A stretch of 55,295 bases of DNA from CAYJEJ01 sp964369315 (GTDB lineage: Bacteria > Pseudomonadota > Alphaproteobacteria > UBA3830 > JAIRWN01): assembly GCA_964369315.1 (NCBI GenBank), contig CAYJEJ010000006.1, forward strand, positions 1 to 55,295. The letters run 5' to 3'. Both the position numbers and the translations under genes were made by a program. Every line of letters begins with the position of its first letter. The first letter of the stretch is position 1. The notes under the pieces were generated by a model. That model worked only from the letters and a program-made list of their open reading frames with translations, was not told the DNA's origin and searched no databases. Of this stretch, positions 34,620 to 44,841 are shown one piece after another.

Positions 34620-36167
34620 TTAGTTTTTTCTTTTTGATTTTTTTAAAAAGGACAAAACGTTAAAACCGCCTAGCTTATGCCCCAAGAACATAAACATCAT
34701 AAACCCTGTTGTTAATGTAAAAACGGTAGATATCATTAATAAAAGCCACTCTGGTTCATGCTTACGAATTAGTGATGTCGCAAGATAAACGAAAACAGAC
34801 ATTAATCCGACCGATAAGATTTGCATAAAAATTTTGTTCCAAGTGTTTCTAGAAATTTTTATTGTCTTACGCGTCTTTAAGACTATATGTAAGAGAATAA
34901 CATTAACCCATGATGAAATGGATGTTGCAAGTGCAATCCCTATATGGGCGAAAATTGGTGTTAGGGTATAAAGCACGAGGATATTAGTCAAAATTGATAT
35001 AATACCGATTTTAACAGGCGTTTTAGTGTCTTTTGATGCAAAAAACACAGCGGAATAAATTTTACTCAAAACATATGCAGGCAACCCAGAAAGAAGCCCC
35101 ATGAGCACTTCAGATGTTATTAAAACGTCTTGGTGAGTGAATTTTCCGTGCTCAAATACCACACTAATTATTTCAGGCGACATGATAAAAGCTGAAAATA
35201 ATACAGGCATCGTTAGGGATGAGACCATTAGAAAACTCATATTAAATTGTGCGTTCGCTAGGCGAAGCTTGTTGCGATTTAAACTTGTTGAGATTGCAAC
35301 TAAAAGCGACGTTCCCATTGCTATACCAATAAGGCTGAGGGGCATCTGGTTTATTCGGTCTGCAAAATGTATGTATGTTACAGTGCCTGTTTTAAGGCTG
35401 GTTGCCATACGCATATCTACTAGCATATTAATCTGCCAAACTCCTGAGCTTAATATCCCAGGGAGCATATTTTTGAAAATATCTTTCAGTTCGGGCGATG
35501 GGGATAAGAAGTTTGTTCTGAATTTTATTTTAAAAGCATATTTCCTAGTTTGATACCACAATAGAATTGTTTGCAATATTCCTGCAACGACAACACTAAA
35601 TGACATAGTATATGCCACGTTAGGAAACCATAACGGACCTATTAGTACTGCAATTAGAATAGTAATATTAAAAATAGACTGTACGCTAGATGCCAAGGCA
35701 AATCTTTTGTATGCATTTAATATTCCTGCAAAAAAGGCAGAAAGCGATGCAAATAGAAGAAACCAAAAACAAATCCTACCTGTTTCTATCCCAAATTTAT
35801 ATTGAAGTGAGCCAAATACAAAACTAGGGGCGATTAGTTGTAGGACATGATGATAGAAGGTTATAACAAACACACATATCAAACAGACAGCTATACAAAG
35901 TATTGTAAACACTTCAGATGCGATTTTTTGTGCTTCTGATTGACCTCTTTTATTTAACACTTCAGTAAATCTTGGAACAAAAGACACGTGAAAAGCACCT
36001 TCAGCGAACACTTTTCTTAGCATATTACCCAATTTTGTGGATATGATGAATATATCGCACAAGTGCTTGTCTACATAAGCAGCAATAACCATGTCCCTCA
36101 AAAAACCTGTGATACGAGAAATTAGTGTAAAAAAGCTAACGGTAAGGGTGGCTTTAATTAGGTTCAT
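34620..36167 (-). CDS. murJ: Lipid II flippase MurJ
   Basis: MurJ moves lipid II across the inner membrane for peptidoglycan growth. 515 residues with about 14 membrane helices. The start TLTVSFFTLISRITGFLRDMVIA and the VFAEGAFHVSFVPRFTE segment are typical of the MVF family, as is the LPLSLIGIAMGTSLL-like stretch. Its ATG overlaps the sspB stop by 4 bases, in the run nupC-sspB-murJ. Confidence 0.95.
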   Translation of the reverse strand: MNLIKATLTVSFFTLISRITGFLRDMVIAAYVDKHLCDIFIISTKLGNMLRKVFAEGAFHVSFVPRFTEVLNKRGQSEAQKIASEVFTILCIAVCLICVFVITFYHHVLQLIAPSFVFGSLQYKFGIETGRICFWFLLFASLSAFFAGILNAYKRFALASSVQSIFNITILIAVLIGPLWFPNVAYTMSFSVVVAGILQTILLWYQTRKYAFKIKFRTNFLSPSPELKDIFKNMLPGILSSGVWQINMLVDMRMATSLKTGTVTYIHFADRINQMPLSLIGIAMGTSLLVAISTSLNRNKLRLANAQFNMSFLMVSSLTMPVLFSAFIMSPEIISVVFEHGKFTHQDVLITSEVLMGLLSGLPAYVLSKIYSAVFFASKDTKTPVKIGIISILTNILVLYTLTPIFAHIGIALATSISSWVNVILLHIVLKTRKTIKISRNTWNKIFMQILSVGLMSVFVYLATSLIRKHEPEWLLLMISTVFTLTTGFMMFMFLGHKLGGFNVLSFLKKSKRKN

Positions 36168-36640
36168 GTTTCATCATCTTTTTTAGCATTTCTAAACTTT
36201 GAAAAATCAACGATATTGTTTTTCAAGGGTTTAGATGAAATATTATTAACTTCTGAAGCAGTGTCTGAGGCTTGAGCCAAAGCATTCACAGGAGAATTTT
36301 CGGCCACAAATTGTAAGCAAAACTGAACAGAAGGGTCAAGAATTTTAGTCAATGCAGAAAATGGAATTGTCAACGCTTCAGGTCGACCAGAAAAACTTAG
36401 TTTTATGGAAAAGTAATCGTCATAAATGTACAAGTCCCAAAATTGATGTTGCAAGACGATAGTCATCTCGTCAGGAAATTGGTGTTGAAGATATAGTGGA
36501 ATAGAAACCCCATGATTACCCGTTTTAAAGCTGATGTAGAGGTGATTGTCGTCTTCTAAACCCGAGGTTTGAATGTTTAATAAAATTTCTTTCACAACAC
36601 CAAGCAGTGCCTTGTGTACCATGGAGTTATAGTCAATCAT
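36164..36640 (-). CDS. sspB: ClpXP adaptor SspB (alphaproteobacterial type)
   Basis: SspB delivers ssrA-tagged peptides to the ClpXP protease. From the ATG at 36640 it has 158 residues; a longer reading to 36676 overlaps nupC. The dimer-forming strand domain contains HLYISFKTGNHGV and DEMTIVLQHQFWDL, typical of the alphaproteobacterial form. A flexible middle leads to a C-terminal IVDFSKFRNAK, the place of the ClpX-docking motif. It is the middle gene of nupC-sspB-murJ. Confidence 0.9.
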   Translation of the reverse strand: MIDYNSMVHKALLGVVKEILLNIQTSGLEDDNHLYISFKTGNHGVSIPLYLQHQFPDEMTIVLQHQFWDLYIYDDYFSIKLSFSGRPEALTIPFSALTKILDPSVQFCLQFVAENSPVNALAQASDTASEVNNISSKPLKNNIVDFSKFRNAKKDDET

Positions 36641-36644
36641 AGGT

Positions 36645-37910
36645 TCAGCCAAATAAATTAAATAATATACCAACAACAGTTCCGCTTAGACATGTTGCGA
36701 TAGAACCCGCAATCATTGCCTTAAAACACATTTTTATAACTTCATCTTTCCTCTCGGGCACAAGTCCACCAAAAATCCCTATCACAATTCCTATGCTAGA
36801 TATATTAGCAAATCCGCACAAACCATAGGTCATGATTATACGAGATTTTGGGCTGAGCATTGAAGAAACTTCAGATAATTTCAGGAATGCGACTATTTCA
36901 TTTAATACTGTTTTTGTTCCAAGCAAATTACCCGTCAAAGTAGCTTCACCCCAAGGAATTCCCATAAGCCAAGTAACCGGTGCCATAATAACGCCCAAAA
37001 TTCGTTCTATTGTTATCGGCTCATCAAATAAGTTTGGCAGGCACCCGAGAATGATATTAAGTAGTTTTATCAGTGCTAGCGTTACAATAAGCATAGCAAC
37101 TATGTTCGCCCATAGTTTCAAACCGTCAGTTGTTCCCTTTGATATTGCGTCCATTGAGCTTGAAAAATTGTATGGATTAACAATTTCGACCTGCGTTGGC
37201 TCGTTTGTTTCAGGAACAATTATCCTAGACACCCATATCGCAGAAAATACGCTCATAATTGTTACCGTGAGGATATGACCAACTGCATTTTCTAAAACAT
37301 TATTCAGTATTGTGCCATATAACACGATTACTGCCCCCGATGTTGTCGCCATTCCACAGGTAATGACTGTAAAAAGCTCGTGCTTTGAAAGTTTTGATAG
37401 GTATGGACGAATTAAAAACGGAACTTCGGTTTGACCAACGAAAATCTTAGATGATGCCACCATACCAAGTGCCCCGCCAAGTTTTGATACTCTTTTAAGA
37501 AGAAATGACATCCCCTTTAATATCAATGGGATTACTCTCCAGTGAAACAAGAGCATTGATAATGCACTCATTACTATCAACATCGGCAATGCCTGAAATG
37601 CCAATATAAAAACAGCCGAAGGAGATGTGATTTCAAAAGGGGTCACCCCGCCACCAACATAGCCAAAGACAAAAGCTGTCGCATAGTCAGTTGCCTCTTT
37701 CAAGCTACAAATAGCTGAAGCGACTTTTAAGAACCCATCCTTTATCATCGGGGCTTTTGTTAATATGACGAAAATCAGAAATTGACATTTTATTCCCCAA
37801 AAAACACTTTTGTAACTAATTTGACGTCTATTTTCACTCAATAAAACGGCTATTATCGTGAAAATTAAAATTCCCAAAAATCCTTGATAATGACATATTG
37901 ATTCAAACAT
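36645..37910 (-). CDS. nupC: Concentrative nucleoside transporter (NupC/CNT family)
   Basis: An inner-membrane nucleoside:cation symporter. From the ATG at 37910 it has about 421 residues with multiple membrane segments; family blocks GQTEVPFLIRPYL, TCGMATTSGAV and SPKSRIIMTYGLCGFANISSIGI contain substrate- and Na+-binding residues. It would import host or environmental nucleosides. The upstream TTG at 37925 is less likely. The stop lies 4 bases before the sspB start. Confidence 0.93.
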   Translation of the reverse strand: MFESICHYQGFLGILIFTIIAVLLSENRRQISYKSVFWGIKCQFLIFVILTKAPMIKDGFLKVASAICSLKEATDYATAFVFGYVGGGVTPFEITSPSAVFILAFQALPMLIVMSALSMLLFHWRVIPLILKGMSFLLKRVSKLGGALGMVASSKIFVGQTEVPFLIRPYLSKLSKHELFTVITCGMATTSGAVIVLYGTILNNVLENAVGHILTVTIMSVFSAIWVSRIIVPETNEPTQVEIVNPYNFSSSMDAISKGTTDGLKLWANIVAMLIVTLALIKLLNIILGCLPNLFDEPITIERILGVIMAPVTWLMGIPWGEATLTGNLLGTKTVLNEIVAFLKLSEVSSMLSPKSRIIMTYGLCGFANISSIGIVIGIFGGLVPERKDEVIKMCFKAMIAGSIATCLSGTVVGILFNLFG

Positions 37911-37995
37911 AATAAATATTTCCAATACAGATATCTGGATGGTATAGATTTTTTTATTTATTATCTATAATAATTTTTTAAAGGGCTAAAAATTT

Positions 37996-39399
37996 ATGCA
38001 GATTTTATTGGTTTTGACCTTGTCTACCCTTATAATAATAATTTTATTACAGCTAATTTTTGGTCGCAAAAAACTATCTCTCGCACTTGAAAGGATTAAT
38101 CAGCTTACTCAAGAGAAGCAAGATTATTTAATAGAGAAAGCAAGAACAGAAGAAAAGATGTCTCTTTTGCAGGAACATGAATCAAAGAACAAAAGCCTGC
38201 TTGATGAAATCTCTAAATTGCAAATAGAAAACTCAAGGTTATCTCTTAAATTAGATAGAGAACAACAAATTGTGCAAGAAAAAATAGATTTATTAAATTC
38301 TGCTGAACAAAAATTTGTCGAAACCTTTAAAACGCTCAGCTCAAACGCTTTAAGTGAGAGCAATCGCTCATTTTTACAGCTAGCAAAAACCTCTTTAGAA
38401 GGTTTTTATAATGGTGCGAAGGATGATTTATCAGTAAAGCAAAAGTCAATATCAGAACTGGTTAACCCAATTAAAGAGGCATTAAATCAGGTTGGGTTGA
38501 GCCTGAATGACATAGAGAAAAAACGCGTCGGGGCATATGAAGCAATCAATCAACAAGTGATTAATTTCATCAACATCGGCAATCAATTAAAAGATGAAAC
38601 ATCTAAACTGGTCGCTGCCCTTAAAAACCCCACAACGAGAGGACGCTGGGGAGAGGTGCAGCTCAGACGTGTGGTCGAGATATCTGGCATGGTGAAACAT
38701 TGCGACTTTGAAGAGCAAAAACAAACAACAGGAAACGAGCAAAATATCCATAGACCAGACATGATTATCAATATGCCGAGCGACAGACAGGTGGTTGTGG
38801 ATGCAAAAACACCGTTGGCGTCTTATCTTCAAGCACTTGAGGTGAGCGATTTTCAAGAACGCACAGCGTTAATGCGTGAACACTCGAAACATGTTAGAAA
38901 ACACATTTCCTTATTATCAGCAAAAGATTATTTAGCAAGCTTTACCAAGTCGCCAGATTTTATTGTGATGTTTATACCAGGGGAGGCTTTTTTATCTATG
39001 GCGTTGGAACATGACCCGATGCTTATGGAATATGCGATGTCGAAAAATGTTATACTAACAACGCCGATGACTTTGCTCGCACTTCTACATTCCATAGAGC
39101 GTGGGTGGCGACAGGAGTTGGTCGCGTCTAATACAAAAGAAGTTTTGAATTTGAGCCAAGAAATTTATAAAAGGCTGACCTATATGAACGAACATTTTAT
39201 AAAACTGGGAAGCTCTATCAAAAAAACAACTGACTCTTATAATAACGCCATATCAACTTTAGAGAGCAGAGTGATGCCTTCATTGAGAAAAATCCGGCAA
39301 CTCTCAGGAAAATTTGAGCAAGAGACCGACCATCAAGAATTGCAAGAAATCACTGTTATCCCTAGGTCTATTAATTATCAAGAGCATGAAAAAGACTAA
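37996..39399 (+). CDS. rmuC: DNA recombination protein RmuC
   Basis: RmuC family, 467 residues. One N-terminal membrane helix, a long coiled coil (about 20-180), then the conserved nuclease-like core with PTTRGRWGEVQLRRVVE, DARTPLASYL-like DAKTPLASY and MALEHDPMLMEYAM. It limits DNA inversions in E. coli; the biochemical role is not settled. An AAAGGG site lies before the ATG. It is divergent from nupC and convergent with serC. Confidence 0.92.
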   Translation: MQILLVLTLSTLIIIILLQLIFGRKKLSLALERINQLTQEKQDYLIEKARTEEKMSLLQEHESKNKSLLDEISKLQIENSRLSLKLDREQQIVQEKIDLLNSAEQKFVETFKTLSSNALSESNRSFLQLAKTSLEGFYNGAKDDLSVKQKSISELVNPIKEALNQVGLSLNDIEKKRVGAYEAINQQVINFINIGNQLKDETSKLVAALKNPTTRGRWGEVQLRRVVEISGMVKHCDFEEQKQTTGNEQNIHRPDMIINMPSDRQVVVDAKTPLASYLQALEVSDFQERTALMREHSKHVRKHISLLSAKDYLASFTKSPDFIVMFIPGEAFLSMALEHDPMLMEYAMSKNVILTTPMTLLALLHSIERGWRQELVASNTKEVLNLSQEIYKRLTYMNEHFIKLGSSIKKTTDSYNNAISTLESRVMPSLRKIRQLSGKFEQETDHQELQEITVIPRSINYQEHEKD

Positions 39400-39419
39400 C
39401 TTTTAAGCTTTCAAAAGCC

Positions 39420-40580
39420 CTATTGGTTGAGGCTCATAAAGGCGTAATCAACCCAGCTTATTGCTGCTTGGAGGTCTTGCTTGTCTATCGTGGCACCGTT
39501 CCATATGCGGATGTTCGCCAATTCTGACGACGGATGTCCTTTTATGTCATGTATACCTGCCTCGGACTCCAAAAAATTTGAGATTTTTCTTATCATGTGC
39601 CATTTCTCTTCTTCAGTTTTGAATGAGCTATTATCTTTAAAGGTTAGGCATGAGGTCATTTTGCTTCGCCAAGTTTCATCAGGTACTAAAAATTTAAAAT
39701 ACGGACTTTTTTCTAGGGCATTTTTTACAGTGTTATAATTTTCTTCAATTTTCTCCATCAAACCATTTATCCCGCCCAACTGTTTTGCCCATTCAAGTGC
39801 ATTAAGAAAGTCGTTCACGGCAAGCATTGACGGAGTGTTGATGGTATAACCTTCAAAAATACTTTTATTAAACAAACCATCTTTTTTTAAGTTATAAGTG
39901 CGTGGGATTGCCCAAGAAGGGGAATATTGATTAATTCTTTCAACCGCACGTGGGCTTAAGACAAGAATGCCCTGTCCTGCTTCTCCTCCGAGACCCTTTT
40001 GCCAAGAAAAGGCTGTTGCGTCGAGCTTATCCCAAGGCATATTAGAGGTAAAGGCAGATGAGCTGGCATCACATATGGTAATGCCGGTTCTGTCGTCATT
40101 TATCCATTCTAAGTGCGGGATTGACAGCCCACTAGTGGTGCCGTTTTTTACAAACACTATATCCCTGCTTCCATCATTTGGATAACCGTTTTCCAGACAA
40201 CACGCTCGGTAGTTGAAAGAATATTCTCTTACATCTTTTATCTTCAGCTGAGTTTTTATTTCTTGAAGCCACATTTTACTAAACACGTCAGTAGTGACCA
40301 CATCGAGCCCTTGATGACCCAATAAATTCCACATTGCACATTCCATAGCCCCTGTGGTAGATGCTGGAATTATTCCGATAACGTGCTCCTGAGGTATTTC
40401 TAATATCTCTCTTATTAAACTTATCACTTTATTGATTTGTTCAAGACCATCTTTTGACCGATGTGATATGCCAAGTAATGACGCATTTAGCATCGATGTT
40501 TGCCAGTGGGGTATTTTTGCACATGGACCTGATGAAAAGTTTCCTCTTTTTGGTTTTAAGGGTTTTGTAATTTTAGTCAT
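39420..40580 (-). CDS. serC: Phosphoserine aminotransferase
   Basis: SerC makes phosphoserine from 3-phosphohydroxypyruvate and glutamate, in serine and vitamin B6 synthesis. It is of the long alphaproteobacterial form (386 residues) with the NFSSGPCAK start, the PASTTGAMECAMWNLLG segment and the PLP lysine at 195 (SWQKGLGGE). serA, usually next to serC in alphaproteobacteria, is absent here. Confidence 0.95.
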   Translation of the reverse strand: MTKITKPLKPKRGNFSSGPCAKIPHWQTSMLNASLLGISHRSKDGLEQINKVISLIREILEIPQEHVIGIIPASTTGAMECAMWNLLGHQGLDVVTTDVFSKMWLQEIKTQLKIKDVREYSFNYRACCLENGYPNDGSRDIVFVKNGTTSGLSIPHLEWINDDRTGITICDASSSAFTSNMPWDKLDATAFSWQKGLGGEAGQGILVLSPRAVERINQYSPSWAIPRTYNLKKDGLFNKSIFEGYTINTPSMLAVNDFLNALEWAKQLGGINGLMEKIEENYNTVKNALEKSPYFKFLVPDETWRSKMTSCLTFKDNSSFKTEEEKWHMIRKISNFLESEAGIHDIKGHPSSELANIRIWNGATIDKQDLQAAISWVDYAFMSLNQ

Positions 40581-40617
40581 AAATCGTTCAGTTCTAACCT
40601 TAAAGTTTGATATTAAG

Positions 40618-41181
40618 TTATGATAGTTTCAGAATAATGAACTTCGAGTTTGTTGCAACATATTCTTTCAAGCATCTTAGGTCGTTTGGTATTGTGATTT
40701 GTTCTTTGAGGCTTGTTTCCAAAACAATTAATCCAGATTGTCTTAGCCAAGAATTTTTGGAAAGAAAATTTAACGTTTTATTTGCAAGGTTCATATCATA
40801 TGGCGGATCGGCGAATATGATGTCGAGTGAGTTTGGAGAGATATCTTTTGTTTTTAGTTGAAAAAAATCTTTTTTTATTATTTTAGTTTGCTCCGCGATA
40901 AAACTTAAATTTTTTTCTAAGATTTTAACATTTTTTGTTGAATTTTCTATAAATATGGTATTTGATGCCCCCCGAGAAATCGCCTCAATACCCAAGGCTC
41001 CACTGCCTGCAAAACAGTCGAGAACATTCATTTCATCCATTGTTAAATTTAAGAGGCTTAATTGATGGTTTAAGATATCAAAAATGGTTTGTCGCAATCT
41101 CCCGAGGGTTGGGCGGATGTTTTCTGATGTGTTTATGTTGAGTGTTCGCCCCTTATATTTTCCAGCGATTATTCTAAGCAT
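40618..41181 (-). CDS. rsmD: 16S rRNA (guanine966-N2)-methyltransferase
   Basis: RsmD methylates G966 of 16S rRNA. The start LRIIAGKYKGRTL, the RPTLGRLRQTIFDIL block, the SAM loop DCFAGSGALGIEAISRGA (55-72) and the catalytic DPPY (125-128) are present. 187 residues. Its ATG overlaps the end of rluB by 13 bases; the pair is conserved in alphaproteobacteria. Confidence 0.95.
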   Translation of the reverse strand: MLRIIAGKYKGRTLNINTSENIRPTLGRLRQTIFDILNHQLSLLNLTMDEMNVLDCFAGSGALGIEAISRGASNTIFIENSTKNVKILEKNLSFIAEQTKIIKKDFFQLKTKDISPNSLDIIFADPPYDMNLANKTLNFLSKNSWLRQSGLIVLETSLKEQITIPNDLRCLKEYVATNSKFIILKLS

Positions 41182-41891
41182 GTGACGAATTCTTTTAATG
41201 TTTTTTGTGGGGCGGGGACTAGCTCACCAGATTTAATGTCACCTAGTTTAAATCCTGCGTAGCTTACTCGAATGATGCGAGATATTTTTAAGCCTAAGTG
41301 GGCGACAATTTTTCTGATTTCTCGGTTTTTTCCTTCGCTAATTGTAATGTTTAACCAAGTATTGGCACTTTGAGATTTTTCTTTGGTGATTAATATTTTC
41401 CCATATTTGATACCATCTATTTGCACACCATGTTCCATACTTTTGCACATTTTATCATCGACTTTGCCATAAACCCGAACCCTATAAACACGTTTGAATG
41501 AGTTTTTTGGCATCTCCATATAGTGACTAAACTTAGTGCTATTGGTCAGTAACAAAAGCCCCTCCGTATTAATATCGAGCCGACCGACGGATATTACGCG
41601 ACCCAAACTTTGAGGGATTTTTGAAAAAACAGTTTGTCGACCTTCAGGGTCTTTGTGCGTTGTGATGAGCCCACGCGGTTTGTTATATAACCAAACTTGG
41701 AAAACACTGTTGTTAACATCAAGCTTTTTTCCATTAACAAAGACTTTTTGTCCTTGCTGAACTAATGCAGCGGGTGCAGTGATGATTTCTTTGTCGATAC
41801 TGACGCAACCATCAACAATTAATTTATCAGCTGCTCTACGTGAGGCTGGTAAATTTTTTGCAACATATCGGCGGAGGGGTTCACCTATCAT
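41169..41891 (-). CDS. rluB: Ribosomal large-subunit pseudouridine synthase B-like
   Basis: A RsuA/RluB-family pseudouridine synthase. S4 RNA-binding domain (about 1-55), then the catalytic domain with SVGRLDINTEGLLLLTN and the nucleophile Asp106, and KIRRKVAHLGL-like EIRKIVAHLGL. Probably targets 23S rRNA. 240 residues, without the long basic tail some alphaproteobacterial RluB carry. First gene of rluB-rsmD. Confidence 0.93.
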   Translation of the reverse strand: MIGEPLRRYVAKNLPASRRAADKLIVDGCVSIDKEIITAPAALVQQGQKVFVNGKKLDVNNSVFQVWLYNKPRGLITTHKDPEGRQTVFSKIPQSLGRVISVGRLDINTEGLLLLTNSTKFSHYMEMPKNSFKRVYRVRVYGKVDDKMCKSMEHGVQIDGIKYGKILITKEKSQSANTWLNITISEGKNREIRKIVAHLGLKISRIIRVSYAGFKLGDIKSGELVPAPQKTLKEFVTCLE

Positions 41892-41982
41892 TTATCCATC
41901 AACTTGTCGGCTTGAATTTTTTACAATCTTAACTTAAATATAATCAATAGTAATATCGATATTAATTTTTTAAAAGATAATA

Positions 41983-42621
41983 ATGTGTTTATTTAAAGGG
42001 TCTGGTCTAAGATTCTGCCTAGGTATAGTATTAAAAATCATCTTATCTTTCCATGTTTATGGAAGCAATGCAGATAACTTTAAAATCAAGTTGGTTGGCG
42101 AATTTATCCCAACAATAGGTGTTGTTGCACCTAATAAGATGCCTGTTGTTGTATATACTGATTGTCTTTGTCCAAATTGCTATAAGATGATAGAGGCATT
42201 AAAAAAAATAGAAAAACAAGACAAAACTATCTTCATAGTTTTTAAAGAGCTTCCCGTTCATGGCGAAATGTCAGCCGCTTTTGCTGTTGTCGCTTTATTA
42301 GCACACAGGCAAGGAAAATATTTTCAGTTCAAACAGTGCTTAAAAAAATATCTCAGTAATATAAGCGAGCGTGACATGGATAAAGTCAGCTGCTTAAAAC
42401 CCGCCAAAATGTGCGGTGTGAACCTGAATATTGCCAATGAAAATGTTTTGAAATCAAAAATAATTGGAGCAATAAAAGAAAATTTTGATGAAATAAATTC
42501 ATTATTGCCGAACCATAAGCCCTATACCCCAATTACAATAATTGGAAAAACAGTTATTAAAGGCATAATCGCTGAAGATAGGTTGAAAAATATCATTAAT
42601 CAATCGCTTAAGCCTAATTAA
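41983..42621 (+). CDS. DsbA-like thioredoxin-fold exported protein
   Basis: A 212-residue protein. A hydrophobic N-terminus (about 10-28) should direct export. The thioredoxin-fold active site is CPNC (63-66), preceded by Cys61. Blocks after it (FIVFKELPVHGEMSAAFAV, QGKYFQFKQCL) match the DsbA/Com1 type that oxidises or isomerises disulfides in periplasmic proteins. The C-terminal part has the IIGKTVIKG segment of the family. No dsbB is nearby. Confidence 0.85.
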   Translation: MCLFKGSGLRFCLGIVLKIILSFHVYGSNADNFKIKLVGEFIPTIGVVAPNKMPVVVYTDCLCPNCYKMIEALKKIEKQDKTIFIVFKELPVHGEMSAAFAVVALLAHRQGKYFQFKQCLKKYLSNISERDMDKVSCLKPAKMCGVNLNIANENVLKSKIIGAIKENFDEINSLLPNHKPYTPITIIGKTVIKGIIAEDRLKNIINQSLKPN

Positions 42622-42732
42622 CGCTATGTTTCATAATTATGCCTTGCGTAAAATAGTGTTTTGTGTCAAAAATATCCCTAACGGAATGGATGGGGTATTG
42701 GTAACCCTTTGATATATTTTTAGAGGAAAATT

Positions 42733-43374
42733 ATGAGTTCAATTTCTAATATCAAGGCAGATGTGCGTGAGGTAACAGGTACTGGTGCAGCGAGAGCGAG
42801 CCGTGTTCAAAATCAGGTTCCAGCAGTTGTTTATGGTGCTGGCAAATCACCAATTCCTATATCTGTATCCATGGGAATGGTTGAGAAAGAATTGCGTTCA
42901 AAGGGAATCCTTACAAGAGTTTTTGACTTAGAAGTGGCTGGCTCGAAAAAATCTGAAAAAGCCATAATAAAAGACATCCAATTTCACCCTGTCTCGGGTA
43001 AGGTCATTCACATAGACTTTATGCGTGTCATGCCTGGTCATAAAATTAATATCAAAATACCTCTACATTTCATTAACGATATGAAATCACCAGCTTTGAA
43101 ACAGGGGGGTGTGTTGAACATCATTGACCATATGTTAGATGCCTCTTGCTCTGTAGACTCTATGGTTGACCATATAGACATCGATTTAACGGGGCTTGGC
43201 TTCCACGATACAATCAAAATTAAAAACCTTAATATTCCATCTTCAGTGACCTTATTGCGTTATGACAGTGAACATACGGTCGCAACGATTGTTGCTCCAA
43301 GCAGTGTTAGGTCTGAGGTTGCTGGTCAGAGTGCAGAAAATAATTCTGCCGATAAACCAGTCGCATCTGCATAA
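42733..43374 (+). CDS. rplY: 50S ribosomal protein bL25 (Ctc form)
   Basis: L25 binds 5S rRNA. This is the long two-domain Ctc form, 213 residues. The start NIKADVREVTGTGAARASR, QFHPVSGKVIHIDFMRV and the C-terminal TL5-like domain are typical. The extreme end is an alanine-rich acidic tail. pth and ychF, which often follow, do not; an amino-acid transporter does. An AGAGGAAA site precedes the ATG. Confidence 0.96.
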   Translation: MSSISNIKADVREVTGTGAARASRVQNQVPAVVYGAGKSPIPISVSMGMVEKELRSKGILTRVFDLEVAGSKKSEKAIIKDIQFHPVSGKVIHIDFMRVMPGHKINIKIPLHFINDMKSPALKQGGVLNIIDHMLDASCSVDSMVDHIDIDLTGLGFHDTIKIKNLNIPSSVTLLRYDSEHTVATIVAPSSVRSEVAGQSAENNSADKPVASA

Positions 43375-43497
43375 AAATAGGGGCTTTTTTTAGCATATCT
43401 TGAATAACGCTTTGATTGTTTTGTTATTATTTGTATTTGCGATTGAGTTCTTTTGCAGATATCGATGTATCAATTCTTCGGATTATAAAGGGGTTTT

Positions 43498-44841
43498 ATG
43501 TCTTCTGAAAAAAAAATAGGTATCGTTGCTCTGACATGTCTTGTCGTTGGTAATATGATAGGTGCTGGGGCTTATGTAATACCGGCTGTGTTGGCGAAAT
43601 ATGGCGGTTTTGCAATCGTTGGTTGGCTTGTTAGTTCGTTGGGTGCGGTTGCTTTGGCGTTTACTTTTGCTTGGCTTAGTCAACAAATTGATGCCTCAGG
43701 CGGACCCCATGCATATGTGAACAAAGTTTTTGGCGACTTTGCAGGCTATCAAATGGCGATAAGTTATTGGATTATGGGGCCGATTGGCAGTGCAGGATTG
43801 GTTGTTTCAACAGTGGGATATGCATCAACATTTTTCCCGATTTTAGCAGAAAATCAAATGCTGAGTTCGATTATTGGTCTGGCTTTGATTTGGGGTTTTA
43901 CATTTTTAAATTTTTTTAAAATCCAAGTGGTTTCTTTCATTCAAATTTTTGGCACCATCATTAAGGTGTTCCCATTAATTTTGTTCGGTGTTTTGGGACT
44001 TTTTTTATTTGATAGCAGCGTTTTCTCTCAGCCTGCGATGGTCTCTTCCTTAGGGGGTGAAAATGCAATGGGTGTTTCTGGTAGTTTTGGGTTTATTTCA
44101 GCTGCGGCGGCGATAAGCATGTGGTCTTTTATTGGTCTGGAATCAGGAACAGTTCCATCGAGCAATGTGATTAACCCCAAAAGAACGATTCCTATAGCGA
44201 CCATAATTGGTGTTTTGGTGGTGGCATTGATTTATATATCAGGCTGCATTTCTATTATGGCAGTCATCCCGCAAGAAACTTTAATGAAGTCTCCAGCACC
44301 ATACGTTGATGCCGTAACTGTCATGTGGGGACCTTTTTGCGGATTTTTGATGGCGATTGTTGGCATTATAGGTTTAATCTTTTCACTTAATGGTTGGGTT
44401 TTTATTCAAGGTTATGTTGCTAAACATGCAGCAGATGACAACCTTTTCCCAAGCTTGTTTTCAAAAACAAACAAAAATGGCGTGTCCATCTCAGGGCTGG
44501 TTCTTGGTAGTTTGATTATGACGGTCATATTTCTCATGGGGCAATCGAAAGGCTTTGTTGAGCGAGTTGAACAAATTACTCTGCTTGGAACATATGCAAC
44601 AATTGTGCCATACCTATATTGCGTTGTTGCCGCGTTTATTCTTGCTGTTAATAAAGGCGGAACAGGGGCTGTGAAAAAAGTGAAGGCGATTGGCGTTGTG
44701 TCTGTTATGTCGTTTTTTTATGTTACGTGGATAATTATTGGCTCTGGTTGTGAGGTTGTATATTTGGGAAGTATTGCGTTGATGATGAGCATCCCATTTT
44801 ACTTTTTGGTTAGAAGAAGAGAGAATTTGGATAAAAAATGA
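43498..44841 (+). CDS. APC-family amino-acid/polyamine antiporter, copy 1
   Basis: An APC superfamily exchanger of the AdiC/PotE/CadB type, 447 residues, 12 membrane helices. The first helix carries the substrate-binding GNMIGAGAYVIPA; the fifth-sixth region carries MWSFIGLESGTVPS. It likely swaps basic amino acids, polyamines or related compounds; the substrate cannot be read. A GGGG site precedes the ATG. It overlaps a paralogue by 4 bases. Confidence 0.9.
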   Translation: MSSEKKIGIVALTCLVVGNMIGAGAYVIPAVLAKYGGFAIVGWLVSSLGAVALAFTFAWLSQQIDASGGPHAYVNKVFGDFAGYQMAISYWIMGPIGSAGLVVSTVGYASTFFPILAENQMLSSIIGLALIWGFTFLNFFKIQVVSFIQIFGTIIKVFPLILFGVLGLFLFDSSVFSQPAMVSSLGGENAMGVSGSFGFISAAAAISMWSFIGLESGTVPSSNVINPKRTIPIATIIGVLVVALIYISGCISIMAVIPQETLMKSPAPYVDAVTVMWGPFCGFLMAIVGIIGLIFSLNGWVFIQGYVAKHAADDNLFPSLFSKTNKNGVSISGLVLGSLIMTVIFLMGQSKGFVERVEQITLLGTYATIVPYLYCVVAAFILAVNKGGTGAVKKVKAIGVVSVMSFFYVTWIIIGSGCEVVYLGSIALMMSIPFYFLVRRRENLDKK